Assembly (NCBI RefSeq): GCF_035594125.1
Contig: NC_087192.1
Location: 12,119,501-12,183,500 of the forward strand
Direction: 5' to 3'
Source of the DNA: Scylla paramamosain
Lineage: Eukaryota; Arthropoda; Malacostraca; Decapoda; Portunidae
Length of the DNA: 64,000 nucleotides
Shown: positions 37,850-51,304 of the stretch, in pieces
How positions within the stretch are numbered: the first letter of the stretch is position 1
Layout of the letters: each line of letters begins with the position of its first letter
The notes under the pieces: model-generated
Databases searched by the model: none
Seen by the model: only the letters and a program-made list of their open reading frames with translations
Told to the model about the DNA's origin: nothing
Translations under genes and position numbers: made by a program

Positions 37850-39975
37850 CAACAGAGAGCATTCTCTGACCTGTTTCTGTGTGCCAAGTGTATAACAGAG
37901 GTGATTGTGTCTGGCATGGAGGTGCACATTTCTCACTCATTTCCTCAACGTAAACCTTCCAAACCTTGGTTTAACACAGCCTGTTCTCATGCTATACATG
38001 ACAGAGAGGTGGCCTACAAAAGGTACTTGAGTCTTCCATCACCAGAATCTCATGCACTTTATATTTCTGCCCAGAACCATGCCAAATCTGTTCTCCAACT
38101 AGCCAAAAACTCCTTCATTAATACAAACCATCAAACTCTTTCAAGATCTAACTCCCCTCAGGACTTCTGGCACCTAGCCAAACACATCTCCAATAACTTT
38201 GCTTCTTCTACTTTCCCTCCTGTATTTCAATCAGATGGCACCACTGTTATCACACCTATCTTTAAAGCTGAGCTCTTCACTCAAACCTTTGCTAAAAACT
38301 CTACCTTGGATGATTCAGGACTTGTTTTTCCCTCTCCTCCACACTCTGACTACTTCATGCTATTCTTTGCAATGTTTTTTTTCCAAGCTCACTGGCCTTA
38401 AACCCTCAGAAGACTTATGGGCCTGATGGGGTCCCTCCTATTGTTCTCTGAAACTCCACCTCCGTGCTTACACCTTGTTTAGTCAAACTCTTTTAACTCT
38501 GTCTGTCAACATCTACCTTTCCTTCTTGCTGGAAGTTTGCCTACATTCAGCCTGTTCCTAAAAATGGGTGACCGTTCTAATCCCTCAAACTACTGTCCTA
38601 TTGCTTTAATTTCCTGCTTATCTAAAGTTTTTGAATCTATCCTTAACAGGAAGATTCTTAAACATCTACCAATTCACAACCTTTTATCTGATTGCCAGTA
38701 TGGGTTCCATCAAGGCTGCTCTACTGGTGATCTTCTGGCTTTCCTTACCGAGTGTTGGTCATCCTCTTTTAGAGATTTTGGTGAAACTTTTGCTGTTGCC
38801 TTAGACAAAGCTTTTGATAGAATCTGGCACAAAGCTTTGATTTCCAAACTACCCTCCTACAGCTTCTATCCTTCTTTCTGTAACTTCATCTCAAGTTTCC
38901 TTTCTGACCATTCTATTGTTGCTGTGGTAGACAGTCACTATTCTTCTCCTAAACCTATTAACCGTGGTGTTCCTCAGGGTTCTGTCCTGTCACCCACTCT
39001 CTTCCTATTATTCATCAATGATCTTTTAAATCAAACCTCTTGCCCTATTCACTCCTATGCTGATGATACCACCCTGCACTTTTCCATGTCTTTTTCAGAC
39101 GTCCAACCCTTCAGGAAGTAAACAGTTCACACAGGGAAGCCACAGAATGCCTGACTTCTGATCTCTCTAAAATTCCTGATTGGGACAGAGCAAACTTGGT
39201 ATTGATCAATGCCTCAAAAACTCAATTCCTCCATCTTTCAACTTGACATAACCTTCCAGACACCTATCCCCTCTTCTTCAATGACACTCAACTGTCCCCC
39301 TCTTCTACACCGAACATCCTCAGTCTGTCCTTTTTTTATAATCTAAACTGGAAATTTCACATCTCACCTCTAGCTAAAACAGCTTCAATGAAGTTAGACG
39401 TTCTGAGATGTCTTTGCCAGTTTTTCTCATCCCCCCCCCTAGATGCAAACTCTGTACAAGGGCCTTACCTGTCCATGTATGGAGTATGCTTCACATGTCT
39501 GGGAGGGTTCCACTCATACTGCTCTTCTAGACAGGGTGGAATCAAAAGCTTTTCATCTCATCAACTCTCCTCTAACTGACTGTTTTCAGTCCCTTTCTTA
39601 TAGCCAGAATGTTGCATCTCTTGCTATCTTCTACCACTATTTTCATGCTAACTGCTCTTCTGATCTTGCTAACTGCATGCCTCCCCTCCTCTCATAGCCT
39701 CGCTGCACAAGACTTTCTTCTTTCTCTCACCCCTATTCTGTCCACCTCTCTAATGCATGAGTTAACCAGTATTCCCAATCATTCATCCCCTTCTCTGGTA
39801 AACTCTGGAACTCCCTTCCTGCTTCTGTATTTCCACCTTCCTATGACTTGAACTTCTTCAAGAGGGAGACGCTTATCCTTCAATTTTTGACTACCACTTC
39901 AAACCCTATTCGGGCTTTTTTTTATGAGATTTTTGTTGCCCTTGGTCGGTGTCCCTCCTACATAAAAAAAATAAA
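37850..39975 (+). mobile_element. LINE-B, long copy (linker and reverse transcriptase)
   Basis: Contains the post-endonuclease linker (PSKPWFNTACSHAIHDREVA, SPESHALYISAQNHAKSVL), reverse transcriptase SNYCPIALISCLSKVFESIL, GVPQGSVLSPTLFLLFINDL and HSYADDTTLHFS. The C-terminal HCNV-like and FSGKLWNSLPASV blocks follow, then the 'ttgttgcccttggtcggtgt' 3' UTR and poly(A). Frameshifts lie near 38390, 39120 and 39430. A SKAFD deletion (ALDKAFDR) removes a few residues of block A. Antisense to ADAM17. Confidence 0.88.
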
Positions 39976-39979
39976 AAAT

Positions 39980-40757
39980 TCCTCCATCTATCAACTCAAC
40001 ACAACCTTCCAGACAACTATCCCCTCTTCTTCAGTGACACTCAACTGCCCCCCTTTTTACAATGAACATCCTCAGTCTGTCCTTTACTGATAATCTCAAA
40101 TGGAAATTTCACATCTCATGTCTAGCTAAAACAGCTTCTATGAAGTTAGGTATTCTGAGACATCTCCACTAGTTTTTTCATCCTTCCAGCTGCTAACTCT
40201 TATCCATCCATGTATGGAGTATGCTTCACATGTGTGTGGGGGGGAGGAGGATTCCACTCATACTGCTCTTCTAGACAGGGTGGAATCAAAAGCTTTTCAT
40301 CTATCAACTTCTCTCTAACTGACTGTCTCTAGCCCCTTTCTCATCACCACAATGTTGCATCTCCTGCTATCTTCTACGGCTATTTTCATGCTAACTGCTC
40401 TTCTCATGATTCTAACTGCATGCCTCCCCTCCTCCTGTGGCCTCACTACACAAGACTTTCTTCTTTCTCTCACTCTTATTCTGTCCACCTCTCTAATGCA
40501 ACAGTTAACCAGCATTTTCAATCATTCATCTCTTTCTCTGGTAAACTCTGGAACTCCCAGCCAGCTTCTGTATTTCCACCTTCCTATGACATGAATTCCT
40601 TTAAAAGGGAGGTTTCAAGACACTTATCCTTCAATTTTTGATTACTGCTTTGGAACTTATTCGGAGGCCAGCATATCAGTAGGCCTTTTTTATTATTGGA
40701 TTTTTGTTGCCCTTGGCTGGTGTCCCTCCTACATAAAAAAAAAAAAAAAAAAAAACA
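39980..40757 (+). mobile_element. LINE-B, second 5'-truncated copy directly after the first
   Basis: It starts 'ttcctccatctatcaactca' within the reverse transcriptase, immediately after the first copy's poly(A), and runs to its own 3' UTR and poly(A) at 40757. It repeats the region present at 39221-39975, so this is a separate head-to-tail insertion, not a continuation. Confidence 0.85.
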
Positions 40758-41869
40758 TCAGCCATGTGTAAACAATGGCTCAGCATGGTCTCTTAATAAC
40801 TGTTTCTGTATTCTCCCAGTAATCCAAAGCCAATATTAGCATTTAATGTTGTACATAGATATCTAAAGTTAACGAAGAAGTAATTTACTCAGAGATATAA
40901 AATATATCCATGTAAAATGAAGTGATATCAACAGTGAGCATTCATCAGCTGTGTGTTTAAACAATGGCTTGACATAATCTTTTATAGATTGTTACTGTAC
41001 TGTGCTGTTTTTTATTACCCACTGATATTTTACAAACTCTGATGTATTTGTTATCTTCAGTTATATACATAAAAAAATAAATAAATAAGTGTTGTAGGTA
41101 GTCTGGAAATATTCTAATTTGATTTTTGTGGGGCCTGTTTCAGCCAGATTGGAACCCTAGCCACTGATTTCATTACACCTTAAAATGCATCTAACATGGG
41201 CCATTAGCAGAACCTCCTCTCCCATATTTGCCACTACCTGACTGTATTATGACTCAATAAGTTGCAATCATTTTATGAGAAATAAAAAATGGTAGATTTA
41301 CATTTATAAGTAAAGTGATATAGTGAGCGAAAAAAATGCAAAAAACATTGGAAAATTTGCTCATTATTTATTTCACACAACACTGTCACTGCTGCATTAC
41401 TGTAAATAAACAATTTGTAATATCTAATGATGATATTCCTCTTGCATTATTGATCCATACTTTAGGACATAACTGGGCATTATGATTATGAACTGCTAGA
41501 AAATAAGAGGAATGAGATGTTTAGAACAGGTTACAAGTGTTATGGAGGACAGCGAGGATAGAAGTGGTGTTGGTGATGGTGAAAATACACTCAACCATTT
41601 GCAATGCATGCTTAGCTTTATGTGGAACACAGACACATACAACAGCATGAACTGACTATTCACTGTAAACACAAAAAAATATAGACACTAGTATGGTTAA
41701 TATGAGTGGGTAACTGAGCGTGAGTGAGCAGCTGGGTATGCTATAAATAAACACAAAAATGTTCAAGTACATCCAATGATTCCTAAAGCTTCAGCATACT
41801 ATTATTCAAGAGCAAATCTACAGATTTTCAAGTTCAAGTTTCAAGAGATGGCTGTACTAGAAACCTCAC
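40758..41869 (-). other. Intron, nothing recognised
   Basis: AT-rich intron downstream of the 41870 exon. Two loosely similar stretches, near 40770 and 40940 (cagc.atgtgt..aacaatgg), suggest an old local duplication. No gene seen. Confidence 0.5.
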
Positions 41870-41991
41870 CTCAATATGGTATGTGTCCTCAGGAGTGTGT
41901 ATGGTTGCTGTCATGATACCATTCTCCAGGTGTGCTGAAACCTCAGAAACCTTCTCACCAAACACACGGCCTTCATAGAAGTTCTCATGAT
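41870..41991 (-). CDS. ADAM17: ADAM17/TACE-like metalloprotease, internal exon (prodomain)
   Basis: After completing a split Asp codon, the exon reads HENFYEGRVFGEKVSEVSAH, then LENGIMTATIHTPEDTYHIE. Vertebrate ADAM17 prodomains have the similar QDFFTGHVVGE...AHI pattern, and 'DGAEYNIEPLW' matches the end, with PLW carried on the next exon. I chose the acceptor tatccccag before AT at 41991 because it joins exon 63721-63821 in phase. A nearby cacag at 42008-42010 would break the frame. The donor is gag followed by gtgagg, phase 0. 122 bp; intron upstream about 21.7 kb. The prodomain acts as inhibitor and chaperone of the protease. Confidence 0.87.
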
Positions 41992-42369
41992 CTGGGGATA
42001 CACATATCTGTGATGACATCATTAAAAAATATTTTCAAGGGCACAGAAAAACAGAAATGTTTATATCTTATTTTCTTTCAGAACATTTACAACTTAGCAA
42101 CAATATGAAACCAAAATAACATACTGTATTTCATATCTACAGCTACTAAAATTAGTAGTTTTATTACAGAATTAGTAAGCATCAATATTTTATCATCATA
42201 CTTTCATCTCCAAACATTTCCAGTCTGAATGTACCACATGGAAATCAAAATCCAGTAATGCAAATGACATCCTACACCTACCCTCTACTTTTTTTTCCAA
42301 CATCAGCAAGTCAAATCCAATAAAGCTTGAACATTTCTAAGGTTAAATTATACTGCTTTTAATGGTGTT
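41992..42369 (-). other. Intron upstream of the 41870-41991 exon
   Basis: AT-rich intron between the exon acceptor and a LINE-B copy. No repeat or gene recognised. Confidence 0.55.
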
Positions 42370-44984
42370 AATCAACTATGCTTGAATGAGACCTCTCCCA
42401 TAAAGGAAATGCTTACCCACGTACCCACGCTCTTGAATCTTCTGAGTTTTCCACCATCTGGTTATGACTACAGAGTCACTCTCAAACTAAATTTATCTGT
42501 GCTGTATACCTTTCACCTAATTCATCTGACTATAAGAAATTCTTTGACTATTTAACTTCCAAAGTGGAGCACATTCTGACTCTCTTCCCTTTTGCACAGA
42601 TATCTATTCTTAGAGACCTCAATGTTCACCACCTGCTTTGGCTTTCCTCTCCCTTCACTAACCATCCTGGTGAACTAGCCTTCAACTTTGACCTAGAGCA
42701 ATTGGTGCAACACTCTACTTGTATTCCTGACTGTCTTGGAGATACGCCCCCAACATTCTTGACCTTTTCCTGACCTCAAATCCTGCTTATGTTGTCACCC
42801 TCTCTTCTCCATTGGGGTCTTCTGATCACAATCTCATATCTGTATCTTGTTCTATCGCTCCAATCCCTCCTCAGGATCCCCTTAAGCGAAGGTGAAGGTG
42901 CCTTTGGCGTTTTACCTCTGCTAGTTGGGGGGACCTGAGGAGCTATTTTGCCAATTTTTCTTGGAATGACTACTGCTTCCATGTCAGAGACCAATCTTTG
43001 TGTGCCGATCACATAACAGGAGTGATAGAGTCTGGCATAGAGGTGTACATCCCTCACTTTTTCTCAACCTAAACCATCCAAACCTTTGTTTAACACAGCC
43101 TGTTCTCATGCTATACATGATAGAGAGATGGCCTACAAAAGGTACTTGAACCTTCCATCACCAGAATCTCATGCACTTTATATTTCTGCCCAGAACCATG
43201 CCAAGTCTGTTCTCCAACTAGCCAAAAACTACTTAAATAGAAAGTGTCAAAATCTTTCAAGATCTATCTCCCCTCGTGACTTCTGGCATCTAACCAAAAA
43301 CGTCTCCAATAATTTTGCTCCTTCTTTCCCTCCTTTATTTCAACTAGATGGCATCACTGCTATCACATCTATCTCTAAAGCTGAACTCTTCACTCAGACC
43401 TCTGATAAAAACTCCACCTTGGAGGATTCAGACCTTATTCCTCCCTCTCCTCCACCCTCTGACTACTTCATGTACTTCATGCTACCTGTTAAAATTCAAG
43501 GGCAATGATGTTTTCCATGCCCTCGCTGGCCTAAACCCTCAGAAGGCTTATGGACCTGATGGAGTCCATCCCACTGTTCTCCGAAATTGCCCCTCTGTGC
43601 TTGCACCTTTCCTGTTCAACTCTTTGAACTTTGTCTGTCAACATCTACCTTTCCTTCATGCTGAAAGTTTGCCTACATTCAACCTGTTCCTAAAAAGTTT
43701 GACTGTTCTAATCCCTCAAATTACCATCCTATTGCTTTAATTTCCAGCCTATCTAAAGTTTTTCAATCTATCCTCAACAGAAAGATTCTTAAACATCTAT
43801 CACTTCACAACCTTCTATCTGATCACCAGTATGGGTTCCATCAAGACCACTCTACTGGTGATCTTCTGGCTTTCCTTACTGAGTCTTGGTCATCTTTCAG
43901 AGATTTTGGTGAAACTTTTGGATATATCAAAAGCTTTTGATAGAGTCTGGCACATAGCTTTGATTTCAAAACTACCCTCCCACACCTTCTATCATTCTCT
44001 CTGTAACTTCATCTCAAGTTTCCTTTCTGACCATTCTATTGCTGCTGTGGTAGACAGTCACTGTTCTTCTAAATCTATTAACAGTGGTGTTCCTCAGGGT
44101 TCTGTCCTGTCACCCACTCTCTTCTTATTATTCATCAATGACCTTCTAAACCAAATTTCTTGTCCTTTCCACTTCTACATTGATGATACCACCCTGCACT
44201 TTTCTACATCTTTTCATAGATGTCCAGCACTTCAGGAAGTAAACATTTCATGCAGGGAAGTCACAGAACACCTCACTTCTGATCTTCCTAAAATTTCTGA
44301 TTGGGGCAGAGCAAACTTGGTATTGTTCAATGCCTCAAAAACTCAATTCCTCCATCTATCAACTCAACACACTGTTCTGAGATGTCTCTGCCAGTTTTTC
44401 TCACCCCCCCAAGCTGCTAACTCTGTACAAGGGCCTTATCCATCTATGTATGGAGTATGCTTCACATGTCTAAGGATATTCCACTCACACCGCTCTTCTA
44501 GACAGGGTGAAATAAAAAGCTTTTTGTCTTATCAACTCCTCTCCTCTAACTGACTGTCTTCAGCCTCTCTCTGTCATCACTGCAATGTTGTATCTCTAGC
44601 TGTCTTCTACCACTATTTTCATGCTAACTGCTCTTCTGATCTTGCTAATTGCTTGCCTCCCCTCCTCCCATGGCATTGCTGCACAAGACTTTCTTCTTTC
44701 TCTCACCCTTATTCTGTCCACCTCTCTAATGCAAGAGATTCAGCCAGTATTCTCAATCATTCATCCCTTTCTCTGGTAAACTCTGGAACTCCCTGCCAGC
44801 TTCTGTATTTTCACCTTCCTATGACTTGAATTCCTTCAAGAGGGAGGTTTCAAGACACTTATCCTTCAATTTTTGACTACCACTTCAGACCATTTTCTGG
44901 GACTGGCATTTCAGTGGGCTTTTTTTTTTTTAATTGGATTTTTTGTTGCCCTCAGCCAGTGTCCTTCCCACATTAAAAAAAAAA
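42370..44984 (+). mobile_element. LINE-B, longest copy, with endonuclease remnant
   Basis: The endonuclease part (42564-42850) has ILRDLNVHHLLWLSS, where the GDFN motif has decayed to RDLN, and SSDHNLIS with the SDH motif kept. The linker, reverse transcriptase (INSGVPQGSVLSPTLFLLFI; YIDD in place of YADD), C-terminal blocks, 3' UTR and poly(A) follow. A 200-base gap removes part of the region after SDWGRANLVLFNASK. There are multiple frameshifts. The 5' end is uncertain. Confidence 0.85.
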
Positions 44985-46074
44985 GAAGAATATGGCCCCT
45001 GGATCTCAAAAAAGCATTCGATAAAGTTCCCTACAAAAGCCTCATGCGAAAGATTGAGAATGGAGGAAGACTAAATGGAGCAACATTAAAATGGATGGAG
45101 GATTGTTTACAAGGGAGGGAAATGAGAACAGTAATCAGACATTAATTCAAGTTGGCGTAAAGTGACAAGTGGGATACTGCAAGGATCTATGTTAGCACCT
45201 ATTATGTTTCAAATATATGTAAATTATATGATAGGATCTAAATAGTTACATAAACCTGTTTGCTGATGATGCAAAAATAATGCAAATAATAAAGGATAAA
45301 AATGACTGCAAGGAGTTACAAAAGGATATTGACAAGATGCATGCATGGAGCCAAAGATGGAAACTAGAATTTAACACCAGAAAATGGCACATGCTGGAAA
45401 TAGGAAAAAGTAAAAAGAGACCTTCATGGAAGTATAAAATGGGAGGAGAAATAATAACAAAAAATAATGAAGAAAAAGATTTGGGAATAATGATTCAGGA
45501 CACACTATCACCTGAAAGACACAAACAGGATAATCAGTTCTACATACAACTTGTTAACAAACATTAATGTGGCGATGAACTACTTAGATAAAAAAAAACT
45601 GACAAAGAAAATTATAACAGAAACAGAAAAAGACATGGAAATTGGAAAGAATACAGAGGACAGTGATGAAGATGGTACCAGAATTAAAAGACTTAAGCTA
45701 TGAAGAAAGATTTGAAAAAATGGGTCTACCAACACTACAAGTGAGAAGAGAAAGAGGAGACCTGATAATAATGTACAAATTAGTAAACAATATAGAAAGA
45801 GTAGACAGAAATGACTTGATACCACATATGGAGGAGGGAGAATGACAGATCAAGGGGCACAGGAAGAAAATAAAGAAGAGTGGATGTTCAAGTGACATCA
45901 AGAAATGCAGCTTCCTGTATAGGACTATTGAACTCTGGAATGACTTGAAAGACGAGGAGGTTGTGGCAAACAGTGTACACACGTTTAAAGAGAAACTGGA
46001 TAAATATGGTAATGGAGACAGGACAAAATGAGCTGTACAATAAATACAACTTGGTAAATACACACACACACACG
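44985..46074 (+). mobile_element. LINE-A (subfamily 2), 5'-truncated copy
   Basis: It begins inside reverse transcriptase (DLKKAFDKVPYKSLMRKIE) immediately after the LINE-B poly(A). It continues through a LFADDAKI-like block near 45255, MHAWSQRWKLEFNTRKWHML, RIQRTVMKMVPELKDLSYEE, and 3' 'acaacttggtaaatac' with (AC)n at 46059-46074. Confidence 0.85.
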
Positions 46075-46079
46075 GCAGC

Positions 46080-49000
46080 AGCGGAGCTGACAGAATGTGT
46101 TTTCTGAAGCTCTGCATACAGAAGGACGGAATAACAAAAATCACTCATAATGGAACAAGAGCCTGGAATACCCAGGTGGCAAATAGGGAGGGGAGAAGTA
46201 GTACTGTGAGTATAGTTATCCCGTCTCTAGGAAAGTTTGGTTTGGTTTGTTTATAAAGATGGGAGAAGGCAGCACCCCAAGAGGTTCATTTGAAGGTTTT
46301 ACTGGAGAAGAAAGAGAACTAAATTATAGACTGCAATGTAGAAAAATTTTGCATATGGAAGAAATGATGGACAAGTTATTGGAGAGAATAAAGACATTGG
46401 AGGCACACCTGAAGGAGACTGATAAGGAGTTGGGGACTATTACAGCAACGTTGATTGACATGCAAGATAAAAATAAGGAGTTAAAGGTGGAAAACGACTG
46501 TTTAAAGAAACGAATAAAGGAAAAATAGAAACTGTTCAGAAAGGAAATGAAGAAATTAAGGCAAGTATAAAGGATGTGGAAATGAGGCAAAATAAGTGGT
46601 TAAATGAACATAAATTTGAAGAATTACTAAAGAAAATAATAGAACAAGAAAATGAGAAACAAAACCTGAGACAGAAAGTGGTAAATGTTATTAAAGAAGA
46701 GAAAAATTAGTGAGAGACACTAAAGAAAATATAAACAAGTATTTGTATTTGGTTTAAAGGAAGAGAAAATAGTAAGCAGAATTCAAAGAGAGGAAAAGGA
46801 AAAGAACCTGTTGAATAAGTTACTGAAAAAAGTGACAGGTGAAGATAGTCAGTAAAGCAAGTGGAAGAGTTTCATAAAACTGGGAAATATGAAAAAGAAA
46901 AAATGAGACCCATAAGAACAAGGTTTGAAACACAGGTACAAGCAGAAGTAATTAATGGATCTTGGATGTTGTCTGGAGATGAATATAAGAATGTGTGGAT
47001 AAACAGGGATATGGATGAGACTGAAAGGTTGAAGCAAAAGGAGCTGGTCAATGAGGCTAAACAAAAAAACGAACAATGAATGGAGAAGTTTTTCTGGAGA
47101 GTAAGAGATATGAGAATAAAGAAATGGTACATCAAACAATAAGTAAAGTATGTTATACTAATGTAAATCAATTAATGTCAACAAAGATGGAATTAAATGA
47201 TTTATTAAACAGAACTGCACCAGATGTTGCTGTATTATGTGAGACAAAACAGAAAAATGAATGGGGAACTCTGACACTGGTGATGATATATATGATTTAT
47301 GGATGAAAAATAGAAGTGACAAGGGAGGAGGGGGAGTAATCATTCTAAAAAGTGTGTTAAAGTGAAGAAGGTAATAAAAAGTGAAGACATGTCTAAAATT
47401 CTACAAGTGATGATTAGGAGTGGAAATGGAAGGATAATGAATTATGTAGGAGTGTATGTACCACCTATGACCAGTGCTTGGCGAAAAGAAGAGCACGAAG
47501 AGATGTTGGTAGATGTGTTAAAAGGTCTGGAAAAGACAGCAATGGAAAGTAATGATATAGTTATTGTTGGTGATTTTAATTATAAGGAGATAAATTGGGA
47601 GACATTGACAACTACTGGAAGTGAAAACCCATGGGGTAATAGACTGATAAACTGGGCAGTGGAAAACTTAATGACTCAATGGATTGACTGTGATACCAGA
47701 TTTAGTAGAAGAGATAAACCATCAAGACTTGATTTAAGGTTTACTAAGGACTATACACTATGGTAGCCTTCAAGGTAAAAGTGATCATGTCTTGATGGAA
47801 TTTAAATTGAAAGACAGAAAATGTAATTATTGATGAAAATCATAAGGTGAAAGATTTAAATATAGTAAAGCTGACTTTGAAAAATTAAGAAAATATTTTG
47901 TTGCCATGGACTGGAAAGACTTTGAAGATGCAGAAGATGTTCAGGAAAATGGGATGAATTTATGAGAGGATATATAACACTGCTGTGGATAAATTTGTAC
48001 CTAGAGGAGGAGCAAGATGTAGAAAGGATAAAGAATGGTTCAATACAAAATGCAAACAGGCTACAAACTGTAAGCTAAATAAATGCTTGGAATAGATGGA
48101 AGAAAAGGAAAACTGAGAGCAGATAGAAGGAATATATTGATGCTAGAAATGAGTACAATGAGATAATAAGAATGGTGAGAAGAAACTATGAAAGAGATAT
48201 AACAGATAAGTGTATTAATTAACCCAAACTGTTCTTTAGACATATTAATGGGAAGATGAAGAAGGAAGGTGTATCAAGATTGAAAGTTGAAGGAAAAATC
48301 TATGAGGATGCACAGGACATGGCAGAGGTTATGAACAATAGTTTCAGATCTGTATTTACTGTGAAAGGGGAGTTTGATGCTGGAAGGAATAAGTTGGTAA
48401 GGAATATACTAAGTACAGTCCCAGTCAGTTATGAGGAAATACTTAAGATAATGGAGGAACTTGATGTAAATAAAACAACAGGTCCAGATAGAGTATCAAA
48501 CTAGATATAAAAGGAATGTAGAGATCAACTGGCTGATAAAATTCACAGTCTAGTGGTGACATCACTGTCACAGGGAAGAACACCGAAAGATTGGAAGAGA
48601 ACAATTATTACACCAATATTCAAAGGAGGAAATAAGGAAAACCCACTAAATTATAGACCAATGTCCTTGACTAGTGTTATAGGAAAACTATGTGAAAGAA
48701 CAATAAAGGAAAGAGATAAAGTTTTGGTAAATTGCCAATTTAAATTTAAGAGGGGAAGATCATGCTCCATGAACTTATTGTCCCTTTATTCAAGGGTAAT
48801 TGATATTGTGCAGGAGAGAGATGGATGGGTGAATGGTGTCTACTTAGACTTGAAGAAAGCATTTTGACAAAGTATCACACTGAAGATTGTTATGGAAAAT
48901 AAAAAAAATTATGGAAAAATTGGAGGAAGACTACTGGAGTGGATGGAGAATTATCTGGATGGTAGAGAGATGAGAACAGTAATACAAGATCTGAATTCAC

Positions 49001-49954
49001 CTTGGCTGAAAGTAACTAGTGATGTCCCACAGGTGTCAGTGTTGGGACCGATAATGTCTGTTATATATGTGAATGACATAAATGAAGAAATAGACAGTTA
49101 TATGAATTTATTTGAAGATGATGTTAAGCTTAAGAGAAGGATAGAAAATGTAAATGACTGTATGGTACTGCAAGATGATATAAATAAGATAAATAGATGG
49201 AGTAAATCTTGGCAAATGGAATTCAATTTAAGTAAATGTAAAGTAATGGAGTTTGGTAAGAGTAAGAAAAGAATACAATATCATTATGAGATGGATGGTG
49301 TGAAGTTAAAGAAGTCAAATGGGGAAATGGATTTGGGAGTAACAGTTACTGAAAATTTGACTCCAGACAGACACATTGATAAAATTATTGGAGCGAAGAT
49401 AAATTTGTTAAAAAGAATAAGAATGGCATTCTCATATTTAAATGAAGGAATGTTAAAAAGTTGTTGATTTCCATGATAAGACCAAGATTGGGATATGTGG
49501 CAGTGGTGTGGTCTCCTCATATAAAGAGAAATATTATAAAATTAGAAAGAGTACAAAGAGCAGTCACTAAGATGGTTCCGGAGTTGAGTAAGTCGACCTA
49601 TGAAGAGCAATTAAGAATGTTGGAAATTCCTATCCTTGAAAATTGGAGAGAGAGAGGGAATTTAATAAACATCTGTAGAATGATAAATGGTATGGAAAAT
49701 GTGGACAAAGAATGTTTTATAAATTTAGACACACAGAGTACAAGGGGACACAACAAGAAGTTGAAGAAAGTTAACTGTAGAAGCGATATAAAAAAGTATA
49801 GTTTTCCTCCCCGAAGTGTGAACAAATGGAATGAACTCAGTGAAGACGTTGTCAATGCCATAACTGTCCATGCTTTTAAGACCAAACTGGATATAGGGAT
49901 AGGATACTATGAGATTACTCCCCTCCCATAAACCACAACTAGGTAAAATACACA

Positions 49955-49986
<32 letters not shown>

Positions 49987-49987
49987 G
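46080..49987 (+). mobile_element. LINE-A, essentially full-length copy (ORF1 and ORF2)
   Basis: ORF1 starts at 46259 (MGEGSTPRGSFEGFTGEE) and holds a long heptad-type Lys/Glu-rich coiled coil, then MRPIRTRFETQVQAEVING to about 47079, with frameshifts. ORF2 follows: endonuclease CYTNVNQL at 47155, PPMTSAW, VGDFNYKEINWE near 47570, and SDH near 47785. Reverse transcriptase has NKTTGPDR, PLNYRPMSLTSVIGKLCERT, LDLKKAF, VPQVSVLGPIMSVIYVNDI (PQG changed to PQV) and LFEDDVKL (FADD changed to FEDD). The C-terminal RPRLGYVAVVWSPHIKRN leads to the 'acaactaggtaaaata' end and (AC)n. The style is that of the CR1/L2 group. Stops and the altered motifs make it inactive. Confidence 0.9.
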
Positions 49988-51059
<1,072 letters not shown>

Positions 51060-51280
51060 TGGTTTTTGATGTGACGGTAGTACTGCACAGCCAAAGTGCT
51101 GCATCACACCAGGGCCCACATACATAAAAAGCCCTAAAAGACTTTTAAATTTGTTAAATTGTACTTACTCTCAGCAAGAGACTATGGGGTCTGGGTGAGG
51201 TTATTAAGTTCAATGCAGAAAGATAAGTTAAATTCCTGTTACTTGGACTGTGTGGTGATGGGTTAAAGTTAGTTTGACTG

Positions 51281-51304
51281 ACACACACACACACACACAC
51301 ACAC
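51281..51304. repeat. (AC)n microsatellite at the LINE-E 5' border
   Basis: About 12 AC units immediately before LINE-E. Confidence 0.9.

Noticed and set aside
42007..42010. Alternative splice acceptor (cacag) for the ADAM17 exon at 41870-41991
   Set aside because: It would not restore the frame from exon 63721-63821 (phase 1) and runs into a stop. The acceptor at 41992-41993 joins in phase and gives the expected protein.
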